Shown in pieces: positions 1 through 6,501 of a DNA stretch of 6,501 bases. A program made the position numbers and the translations under genes. The stretch comes from an uncultured Collinsella sp. (GTDB lineage: Bacteria > Actinomycetota > Coriobacteriia > Coriobacteriales > Coriobacteriaceae). The notes below the pieces were generated by a model. It was not told the origin of the DNA. It saw only the letters and a list, made by a program, of their open reading frames with translations, and did not search any database. Position 1 is the stretch's first letter. Every line of letters begins with the position of its first letter. The stretch spans positions 1 to 6,501 of the forward strand of contig CABQXG010000078.1 of assembly GCA_902468045.1 (NCBI GenBank), read 5' to 3'.

Positions 1-64
1 AGGGGAGAGCGGGTGATTGTGGCACAGTACTGGAGTTTGAATTGTTCTATTAAGGAGCTTATCT
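1..64 (+). other. Spacer upstream of secG, possible end of an unidentified gene
   Basis: Only 64 bases are visible, so the upstream gene cannot be named. Two frames are open from the left edge and close before secG: one stops at TGA 14-16 and the other at TAA 51-53. The second stop overlaps the secG ribosome site, as in a tightly packed operon, but its 16-residue tail matches nothing I recognise. I see no convincing -35/-10 pair for secG itself here. Either the secG promoter lies further left, or secG is the last gene of a longer operon. Confidence 0.3.
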
Positions 65-319
65 ATGGGTCCGTTCCAGATTCTTCTGTTTTTCGTTTGG
101 GCTGTTTCTGCCGTGGCGCTGACGATTCTCGTCCTGATGCATTCCGGTAAGGGTACCGGCGTTTCGGATATGATCGCTAGCTCGCTGTATAACTCCAGCT
201 CTGCCACAGGTGTTATGGAGCAGAACCTCGACCGCCTGACGGTAATTATGGCTGTCGTGTTTGCCGTGTGCGTCGTGCTGTGCATGTTCTTCTTCCCGCA
301 GGGCATCGTGGGCTACTAA
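65..319 (+). CDS. secG: SecG, preprotein translocase subunit
   Basis: SecG is the small accessory membrane subunit of the SecYEG channel that exports unfolded proteins; it assists the SecA-driven steps. The 84-residue product has the family's usual size and plan: a first membrane segment at about residues 4-25, a cytoplasmic loop opening with the typical turn H26-S-G-K-G30, a polar stretch rich in Ser and Asn, then a second membrane segment at about 58-77. The ATG at 65 is chosen because AAGGAG (52-57) lies 7 bases upstream. A strong terminator follows the stop after 23 bases, so the gene ends its transcript and is not co-transcribed by default with the peptide transporter downstream. In many bacteria secG is followed by rnr and smpB; that is not the case here. 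The identification rests on topology plus the loop motif and is quite secure. Confidence 0.93.
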   Translation: MGPFQILLFFVWAVSAVALTILVLMHSGKGTGVSDMIASSLYNSSSATGVMEQNLDRLTVIMAVVFAVCVVLCMFFFPQGIVGY

Positions 320-342
320 TCACGAGCCGCATAAGTACTTGT

Positions 343-373
343 AAAGGGTTCCGCAAGTGCGGGACCCTTTTTT
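343..373 (+). terminator. Rho-independent terminator of secG
   Basis: A 12-bp stem (343-354 with 359-370, one G-U pair) closes a 4-base AAGT loop. Its 3' arm runs directly into six consecutive T (368-373). GC-rich stem, tetraloop and U-tract are all present, 23 bases after the secG stop, so this is a textbook intrinsic terminator on the + strand. It separates secG from the peptide transporter operon. Confidence 0.93.
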
Positions 374-603
374 GTTTACATATTCGTAACAGAGTCAAAA
401 ATATCACCACATACTGCGCCCAACTAAAGAAATTCTTGACCGTTAACCGGAATTAGCCCCAAATCGTGCATAAAATGCGCTACTGTATTGCAAAACGTTG
501 GCCTGTTGTGCATAACCAGCCATAGCAGCGGGCAGCGTTTTGATGGTTCGGATCGGATTGTCTCGACATGTGTCCGACTGAACATTTCTTTGTCCTATCT
601 CAT
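374..603 (+). promoter_or_regulatory. Candidate promoter and 5' leader region of the opp operon
   Basis: This 230-base stretch lies between the secG terminator and the oppA ribosome site and must hold the operon's promoter if the terminator works. It is visibly more AT-rich than its surroundings up to about 490. Candidate elements, none decisive, are: TTTACA (375-380) with AAAAAT 16 bases later (397-402); TTGACC (436-441), which has no -10 at a proper distance; TAAAAT (471-476), which lacks a -35; and TTGCAA (488-493) with CATAAC 17 bases later (511-516). It also holds a direct repeat (464-473 and 506-515) and a possible hairpin (543-585). I saw no riboswitch or T-box core and no gene. That a promoter is present is likely; its exact place is not settled. 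Confidence 0.4.
543..585 (+). promoter_or_regulatory. Possible hairpin in the oppA leader
   Basis: Bases 553-557 (TCGGA) pair with 573-577 (TCCGA). Across a small internal loop, 546-549 (GTTC) pair with 580-583 (GAAC); two further A-T pairs (543-544 with 584-585) are possible around a bulged G545. The loop is 15 bases. The structure ends about 18 bases before the ribosome site of oppA and has no U-tract, so it is not a terminator. It could affect mRNA stability or translation, or be incidental. Confidence 0.3.
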
Positions 604-610
604 AAGGAGG
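604..610 (+). promoter_or_regulatory. Strong ribosome binding site that fixes the oppA start
   Basis: AAGGAGG, a near-perfect anti-16S match, sits 5 bases before the ATG at 616. The frame is open further upstream to an ATG at 568, but that codon has no purine-rich site ahead of it and would place 16 polar residues in front of the signal peptide. The start at 616 is therefore preferred. Confidence 0.88.
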
Positions 611-615
611 ATGGC

Positions 616-2292
616 ATGGCTGATTCTATGTTCCACCAGCCCGTTATGGGTCGTCGCGCCTTTGTTGGCGGCACCCTTGCTGCGAGCTCCATGGCTTTTC
701 TTGCCGCATGTGGCAAGAAGGGCGGCGACGCTTCCGGTTCTGAGTCCGGTTCGACGCTGAACTTCTACATCAACAACCCGGTCTGCATCGACCCCTACAA
801 CGTCCAGGAGGACCAGGGTACTCAGGTCGAGTATCAGCTCTTTGACGCTCTGACCTCTTACGACGCCGAGAAGGGCGAGATCGTTCCGCTGGCTTGCGAG
901 TCCTTTGAGTCCAACGACGACGCCACCGAGTTTACCTTCAAGATCAAGAAGGCCAAGTTCCACAACGGTGACGACGTTACCTCTAAGTCCTTCAAGCTCG
1001 GTTGGGAGCGTCTGGTCAACACCAAGTCGGCCATCGCTACCGAGTATGGCCCTTCCGAGGTCTCCTATCACCTTTCCATGGTCGAGGGCTATGACGATCT
1101 GCTTGCCGGTAACGCCACCGAGCTCAGCGGTGTTACGTGCCCTGACGATGAGACCCTCGTCGTCAAGCTGTCTTCCGCTTACGCCGACTTCCCCTTCGTC
1201 GCCTCTCACCCGGCTCTGGCCCCGGTTCCCGAGTGCGCCGAGTCCGATGTCAAGAGCTTCTACCTTGCCCCGGTCGGTAACGGCCCGTTCATGATGGACG
1301 GCAAGTGGGAGGATGGCCAGGAGATCAACGTCAAGAAGTTCGACGATTACTATGGCGACAAGGCCAAGATCGATGGCATCCACTTCCAGGTCATCAAGGA
1401 CATGGAGACCGCTTACAAGGAGTTCCAGGCCGGTAACCTCGATGTCTGCGACGTTCCCGTCGCTCAGATCGATGCCGCCAAGAAGGATCGCGGCGTGTCC
1501 AAGGACGGCTACACCATGGGTGACGGCGAGCGCATGCTGCTCGGCGCCGAGCCTTCCACCTACTACCTGACCTGCAACAACACGGCCGAGCCGTTCAACA
1601 ACGCTGACCTGCGTAGGGGTATCTCCCTGGCCATTAACCGTGAGGCCATCTGCAAGACCATCTTCAAGGGTACCCGTACCCCCGCCGACGGCATTGTTCC
1701 TCCGGGCATCGATGGCTACAAGGAGGGCGCATGGGAGTTCTGCGCCTACGACGTCGACAAGGCTAACGAGTACCTCGACAAGGTTGCTCCTGCCGGTGCC
1801 AACGGTGACCGTGGCATTAGTGTGACCCTTTCCTACAACCAGGACGGTGGCCACAAGGAGATCATGGAGTCCATCATCGGCGACCTCGCCAAGGTTGGCG
1901 TTACCGCTGTCTCCGATACCCCCGAGTGGTCTGCCCTGCTCGAGCAGTATCAGAACTTTAACTATCAGTTCGGTCGTCTGGGCTGGATTGCCGACTACCC
2001 GATCATGGACAACTTCCTGTATCCGCTGTTCCACTCCGACTCCCTCGGTGGCGACAACCGCTCTGGTTACAACAACCCCGAGTTCGACGCCAAGGTCGAC
2101 GAGGCTCGCACTACGGTTGACGACAAGGAGCGCGTCGCTAAGATGCAGGAGGCCGACGCAATGGTCGCTGCCGACTGCCCGGTCATCCCGGTGATGTTCT
2201 ACACGCACACCATCGCCGGCTCCGATCGCATCAAGCACCTCTATGTCGATCCGCAGAAGCACGCCGATCTGGGTACCGCTGAGCTCGCTTAA
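616..2292 (+). CDS. oppA: Oligopeptide-binding lipoprotein (OppA, family-5 solute-binding protein)
   Basis: This is the extracytoplasmic receptor of the importer: it binds peptides and delivers them to OppB-OppC. The product has 558 residues, in the usual range. The leader has R13-R14 followed by A-F-V, a hydrophobic stretch, and a lipobox L29-A-A-C32, so it looks like a Tat-type lipoprotein signal with lipidation at Cys32. A Ser/Gly-rich linker follows, then a full SBP_bac_5 domain. Family hallmarks include the KFHNGDDVT stretch near residues 114-122 and the GWIADYP segment near 456-462. The mature chain has nine further cysteines (57, 94, 175, 207, 278, 320, 346, 376, 521), many for an exported protein. 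Codons are extremely biased (Lys AAG and Asn AAC wherever I looked), pointing to high expression. It is followed by two hairpins before oppB. Peptide specificity cannot be read; a dipeptide or other family-5 ligand remains possible. Confidence 0.93.
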   Translation: MADSMFHQPVMGRRAFVGGTLAASSMAFLAACGKKGGDASGSESGSTLNFYINNPVCIDPYNVQEDQGTQVEYQLFDALTSYDAEKGEIVPLACESFESNDDATEFTFKIKKAKFHNGDDVTSKSFKLGWERLVNTKSAIATEYGPSEVSYHLSMVEGYDDLLAGNATELSGVTCPDDETLVVKLSSAYADFPFVASHPALAPVPECAESDVKSFYLAPVGNGPFMMDGKWEDGQEINVKKFDDYYGDKAKIDGIHFQVIKDMETAYKEFQAGNLDVCDVPVAQIDAAKKDRGVSKDGYTMGDGERMLLGAEPSTYYLTCNNTAEPFNNADLRRGISLAINREAICKTIFKGTRTPADGIVPPGIDGYKEGAWEFCAYDVDKANEYLDKVAPAGANGDRGISVTLSYNQDGGHKEIMESIIGDLAKVGVTAVSDTPEWSALLEQYQNFNYQFGRLGWIADYPIMDNFLYPLFHSDSLGGDNRSGYNNPEFDAKVDEARTTVDDKERVAKMQEADAMVAADCPVIPVMFYTHTIAGSDRIKHLYVDPQKHADLGTAELA

Positions 2293-2303
2293 GAGTTTGC
2301 AGC

Positions 2304-2341
2304 TTCCGTGAGGGTCAAGTATTTACGTAGACCTCATGGGA
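2304..2341 (+). repeat. Hairpin just after the oppA stop
   Basis: An inverted repeat pairs 2304-2313 with 2332-2341 (two G-U pairs). After a bulged G2314, two more pairs (2315-2316 with 2330-2331) close a 13-base loop. No T-tract follows, so it is not a classical terminator. Its place, 11 bases past the stop of a likely abundant message, fits a structure that protects the 3' end of oppA mRNA. The function is inferred. Confidence 0.5.
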
Positions 2342-2388
2342 AACATACAGTTCTCCCTAACCTGGGGTAAACTGGCTGATGGTAATTT

Positions 2389-2418
2389 TGGGATGCCGGT
2401 CTGGCGATCGGCATCCCA
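2389..2418 (+). repeat. Strong hairpin in the oppA-oppB gap, possible attenuator or mRNA stabiliser
   Basis: TGGGATGCCG (2389-2398) is matched perfectly by CGGCATCCCA (2409-2418). The stem can be extended inward by a G-U, a T-A and a C-G pair to a 4-base loop (2402-2405). Only ATTTAGG follows, not a true U-tract, so termination should be weak or partial. It lies 30 bases before the oppB start. Such structures between binding-protein and permease genes commonly set a high receptor-to-channel ratio, either by partial termination or by blocking 3' exonucleases after processing. Confidence 0.7.
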
Positions 2419-2448
2419 TTTAGGTTAATCCCTAGATAGGGGAGTGGT

Positions 2449-3486
2449 ATGGGTAAGTACATCGTTAAACGTGTGCTTCAGTTCATCCCGGTGTTTTTGG
2501 GCGTTACGCTGATTCTGTTCGCCCTCCAGAATATCGTGCCGGGAGATCCGATTAAGCTGATCGGTGGAGACAAGGCTCTGTCCCCCGAGGTGGAGCTTCA
2601 GCTTCGTGTTCGCTATCACCTGGTCCAGACGGACGAGGACGGCAACGCGATCCTTGACGAGAACGGCGACCCCGTTCAAACGTCGCTCGTGGACCGTTAC
2701 TTGTATTACATGAACGGCCTGCTTCATGGCGATCTGGGCAATTCGTATCAGCGCAAGCTGCCGGTTACGGAAATCTTCGCCCAGAAGTATCCGTATACGG
2801 TCAAACTTGCCGCGTGCGCCATCGTACTCGAGGCGATCATGGGTATCGGTGCGGGTATCATTTCGGCGGTAAAGCGTTATTCCTTCTGGGATATTTTGGT
2901 AACGCTCACCACGTCGATCCTCGTTGCGGTCCCGGCCTTCTGGCTCGGTATGTTGTTGCAGCTGTTCTTTGGCGTCATCCTCAAGGACGCCACGGGCGGT
3001 GCATTCTCCATGCCGATCTCGGGTGCCGGTGGTTCCAGCTCTCAGTATCAGGATTGGATGCACTATGTGCTTCCGACCATTACGCTGGCTTCGGTTTCGA
3101 CCGCTTACGCTGCCCGCATTATGCGCTCGCAGCTGCTTGACGTCATGAACCAGGATTACATCCGTACGGCAAAGGCCAAGGGTCTCTCCAATCGTGCGAT
3201 CATCATCAAGCATGCGCTTAAGAATGCACTCATCCCCGTCGTTACCTATATTGGTGTCGACTTTGGTGGCATGCTTTCGGGCGCCATCCTGACCGAGACG
3301 GTCTTTAACTGGCCCGGTATCGGCTATGAGGTCTATCGCGCCATTAGCATGCGTGACTGGCCCATCGTTATGGGCGGCGTTACGCTCATCGTTGTCGTCG
3401 TCATGGTGATCAACCTGCTCGTCGACATTAGCTATGCATTCCTCGACCCGCGCATCCGCCTTGGCGGTCCGTCGGATAAGGCCTAA
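2449..3486 (+). CDS. oppB: Oligopeptide ABC transporter permease OppB
   Basis: OppB is one of the two channel-forming membrane subunits of the peptide importer. The 345-residue protein has the family plan: an N-terminal membrane helix (about 9-29), then a long external loop, then further helices around 116-140, 147-175, 206-224, 260-285 and 308-330, ending with D333-P-R-I-R. The cytoplasmic EAA loop that docks on the ATPase lies at about 236-264 (AKAKG at 241-245, ending L-I-P263). It is some 40 residues longer than the E. coli protein as I recall it. Part of this is an acidic Asp/Gly/Asn insertion at about 61-78, the rest a Gly/Ser-rich stretch near 182-200; both are predicted to face outside. 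The ATG at 2449 follows AGGGGAG (2438-2444). Codon choice is less extreme than in oppA. The 14-base gap to oppC indicates co-translation. Confidence 0.93.
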   Translation: MGKYIVKRVLQFIPVFLGVTLILFALQNIVPGDPIKLIGGDKALSPEVELQLRVRYHLVQTDEDGNAILDENGDPVQTSLVDRYLYYMNGLLHGDLGNSYQRKLPVTEIFAQKYPYTVKLAACAIVLEAIMGIGAGIISAVKRYSFWDILVTLTTSILVAVPAFWLGMLLQLFFGVILKDATGGAFSMPISGAGGSSSQYQDWMHYVLPTITLASVSTAYAARIMRSQLLDVMNQDYIRTAKAKGLSNRAIIIKHALKNALIPVVTYIGVDFGGMLSGAILTETVFNWPGIGYEVYRAISMRDWPIVMGGVTLIVVVVMVINLLVDISYAFLDPRIRLGGPSDKA

Positions 3487-3500
3487 GGGAGGTACGTCTC

Positions 3501-4436
3501 ATGCAGGAAACTGATTCTCAGTCTCAGGAGCAGGCTACCGCCACCAAGGTCGCATCTGCTCCCGCCAAGTCCCGCACGCTGTGGGGCGACGCTTTTAAGC
3601 GTCTTCGTAAGAACAAGCTCGCCGTTATCGGTGTCTGCTGGATCATCATCGTCGTTGTGGTTGCCCTGACCGCAGATCTGTGGGCTAAGCCCTGGCTCGG
3701 TTCTCCGACGGCTTCCGACTCGACCACTATGGCCGAGACGTCGCTGCTGGCTCCGTGTGCAGAGCATCCGTTTGGCACCGACGCCCTTGGTCGTGACATT
3801 CTTGTCCGCGTTATCTACGGTGCGCGCGTTTCGCTGTCCGTCGGAATTATGGCCACCGCGATCTCCACGCTGATTGGTCTGGTCATGGGTGCTCTGGCCG
3901 GTTTCTACGGCGGCATCTGGGATACGATCATCATGCGCTGTGCGGACATCTTCCTGGCGTTCCCGTACGTGCTGTTCGTTGTCGCCATGATCGCCGTTAT
4001 CGGCCGTGGTCTTCAGAACGTCTTTATCGCCATCGGTATTCTCGGCTGGCCTTCGATTGCGCGCGTCTTCCGCTCTGCGATCTTGACCGTCAAGGAAAAC
4101 GACTATGTTGATGCTGCGCGCGCGATGGGTGCATCTGATGCTCGTATCGTTGTACGTCACATCTTCCCGAACTCCGTCGCCTCCATCGTGGTCTACGCGA
4201 CCATGAACATTGGTGGCGCCATTCTGACCGAGTCCGCTCTGTCCTTCCTCGGCATGGGCGTTATTCCGCCTACGCCTTCGTGGGGCTCCATGATTCAGGA
4301 CGGTCAGCAGTATCTTCTGACTGCTCCCTGGATGATGATCATGCCCGGTCTGGCAATTCTCTCGACGGTGCTCGCCTTCACCCTGCTGGGTGACGGTCTA
4401 CGCGACGCCCTCGACGTCAAGATGAAGGACGCATAA
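3501..4436 (+). CDS. oppC: Oligopeptide ABC transporter permease OppC
   Basis: OppC is the partner channel subunit of OppB. The 311-residue protein begins with a cytoplasmic Gln/Ser/Ala-rich tail of about 25 residues, then an OppC_N-type segment (W28 to about 60) with the first membrane helix at 39-60. The family landmark HPFGTDALGRD lies at 89-99. Helices follow at about 112-133, 145-167, 170-190, 227-250 and 277-297, and the chain ends in the usual L-R-D-A-L-D pattern. The EAA docking loop is at 201-225 (DAARAMG 204-210, ending H-I-F-P223). The start at 3501 has GGGAGG (3487-3492) 8 bases upstream, just past the oppB stop. Its stop is only 2 bases before the oppD ATG. Nothing is truncated or missing. 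DppC-type substrate preference cannot be excluded from sequence alone. Confidence 0.93.
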   Translation: MQETDSQSQEQATATKVASAPAKSRTLWGDAFKRLRKNKLAVIGVCWIIIVVVVALTADLWAKPWLGSPTASDSTTMAETSLLAPCAEHPFGTDALGRDILVRVIYGARVSLSVGIMATAISTLIGLVMGALAGFYGGIWDTIIMRCADIFLAFPYVLFVVAMIAVIGRGLQNVFIAIGILGWPSIARVFRSAILTVKENDYVDAARAMGASDARIVVRHIFPNSVASIVVYATMNIGGAILTESALSFLGMGVIPPTPSWGSMIQDGQQYLLTAPWMMIMPGLAILSTVLAFTLLGDGLRDALDVKMKDA

Positions 4437-4438
4437 GG

Positions 4439-5529
4439 ATGAAGAAGAACAAGAACTATGTGGACCTGAAGGACCAGCCTGTTCCCGAGGGCCAGCATCT
4501 GCTCGAGGTCGATGACCTTAAGATGTATTTCCACACCGAGGACGGCGTTGTTCGCGCTGTCGACGGTGTCTCCTACACGCTCGATCGCGGCGAGACCCTG
4601 GGCGTCGTCGGTGAGTCCGGCTCCGGTAAGTCCGTGACCGCCATGACCATCATGGGTCTTATCTCGATGCCTCCGGGAAAGATCGAGGGCGGCGACGTTC
4701 GCTATCGCGGTCGTTCTATCCTCGAGATGACCGAGGAGGAGATGCAGCACATTCGCGGCAACGACATCGCGATGATCTTCCAGGATCCTATGACCTCCTT
4801 GAACCCGGTCTATAAGATCGGCAAGCAGGTGGGCGAGGGCCTTCGTCTGCACCGTGGCTACTCCAAGCAGGAGGCGCTCAAGCGCGCTACCGAGCTTTTG
4901 GACCTCGTGGGTATCCCCGAGCCCGAGAAGCGCGTCAATGAGTATCCGCACCAGTTCTCCGGCGGTATGCGTCAGCGTGTCATGATCGCTATGGCTCTTG
5001 CCTGCGATCCCGATATCCTGATTGCCGACGAGCCCACGACGGCTCTGGACGTTACCATTCAGGCTCAGATTATCGAGCTCATGCAGGAAATGCAGGAGAA
5101 GAACGGCAACGCCATCATCATGATTACCCATGACCTGGGCGTCGTTGCCGATATGGCTGATAAGATCATGGTTATGTACGCCGGCCGTCCCGTCGAGTTC
5201 GGTACTGCTGAGGAAATCTTCTACGAGAGTCGCCACCCCTACACCTGGGGCCTTATCCGCTCCATCCCGGAGCAGGCCATCGAAGAGAAGAAGCCGCTTA
5301 CGCCGATTCACGGCAACCCGCCTTCGCTCATGAACCTGCCTGAGGGCTGCGTCTTCTCTCCTCGTTGTCCCTATGCGACGGACAAGTGCCGCAAGCAGCG
5401 CCCCGAGCGCGTTGTCACCGAGTCTGGTCATTACTCTGCGTGCCACTACTCCGGTGACCCCGAGTTCCTCAAGAACGCTCCTGAGACGTCCCGTACGCGC
5501 AAGGATTCCAAGAAGGGAGGCGAGGCGTA

Positions 5530-5530
<1 letters not shown>
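4439..5530 (+). CDS. oppD: Oligopeptide ABC transporter ATP-binding protein OppD
   Basis: OppD is one of two cytoplasmic ATPases that power peptide uptake through OppB-OppC. All ABC motifs are intact in the 363 residues: Walker A GESGSGKS (58-65), Q-loop Gln115 in FQDPMTSLNP, signature FSGGMRQR (173-180), Walker B with D197 and catalytic E198, D-loop ALD (202-204), and switch His231. The C-terminal oligopeptide-transporter extension follows, with HPYTWGL and then four cysteines, C304, C310, C317 and C335 (spacing 5, 6, 17). In relatives this pattern has been linked to an iron-sulfur cluster. A lysine-rich tail of about 25 residues lies beyond it. The start overlaps the oppC ending region: AAGGA (4425-4429) inside oppC serves as ribosome site, so the two are translationally coupled. 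DppD is the main alternative name. Confidence 0.94.

Positions 5531-6501
<971 letters not shown>

Noticed and set aside
475..525. A 16-codon open frame in the oppA leader that could be a leader peptide
   Set aside because: There is no ribosome site before its ATG, no run of a regulatory amino acid, and no attenuator-terminator follows it.
543..581. A 12-codon open frame overlapping the leader hairpin
   Set aside because: There is no credible ribosome site and nothing distinctive in the peptide; short frames like this are expected by chance.
568..615. Upstream ATG at 568 as the oppA start
   Set aside because: It has no Shine-Dalgarno sequence and would add 16 non-hydrophobic residues before the signal peptide; ATG 616 has AAGGAGG at ideal spacing.
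595..2262. A 555-codon open frame on the minus strand opposite oppA
   Set aside because: Its codons are in register with those of oppA, so a stop would need TTA, CTA or TCA in the sense strand, which this biased gene avoids. The product is a low-complexity Val/Leu/Gly/Asp-rich shadow with no ribosome site.
2389..2422. Full Rho-independent terminator between oppA and oppB
   Set aside because: The hairpin is strong but only three T follow before AGG, and the downstream genes have no obvious promoter of their own, so complete termination is unlikely.

Overview
The window suggests a GC-rich Gram-positive bacterium of the Actinomycetota. The best guess is class Coriobacteriia, close to Collinsella. 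The basis is the protein style (a short SecG with an HSGKG turn, a peptide-binding lipoprotein with a twin-arginine leader), strong AAGGAGG-type ribosome sites, and a codon choice that strongly prefers AAG, AAC, GAG and TTC. The genus is an inference from recognition, not from a search.

Layout: all genes are on the + strand. Bases 1-64 are an upstream spacer, possibly holding the tail of an unidentified gene. Bases 65-319 encode SecG, followed at once by a strong intrinsic terminator (343-373), so secG closes its transcription unit. Bases 374-615 are an intergenic region with candidate promoter elements, a spaced direct repeat and a possible leader hairpin. From 616 to the right edge runs a complete-order oligopeptide ABC importer operon, oppA-oppB-oppC-oppD-oppF. 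OppF is cut by the window end, probably only about ten residues short of its stop.

How the genes work together: OppA is a lipid-anchored family-5 solute-binding protein that captures peptides outside the membrane. OppB and OppC form the transmembrane channel. OppD and OppF are the paired ATPases that drive uptake. The oppA-oppB gap is 156 bases and contains two stable-looking hairpins without U-tracts. The remaining junctions are tight: 14 bases, 2 bases, and a 1-base overlap. This is the usual arrangement for making far more binding protein than permease while keeping the four permease subunits translationally linked.

I found no undescribed system. It is a conserved housekeeping-type locus. 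The points worth a second look are the Tat-type lipoprotein signal and high cysteine count of OppA, the intercistronic hairpins, an acidic insertion in an external loop of OppB, the cysteine clusters of both ATPases, and the structured region ahead of oppA.
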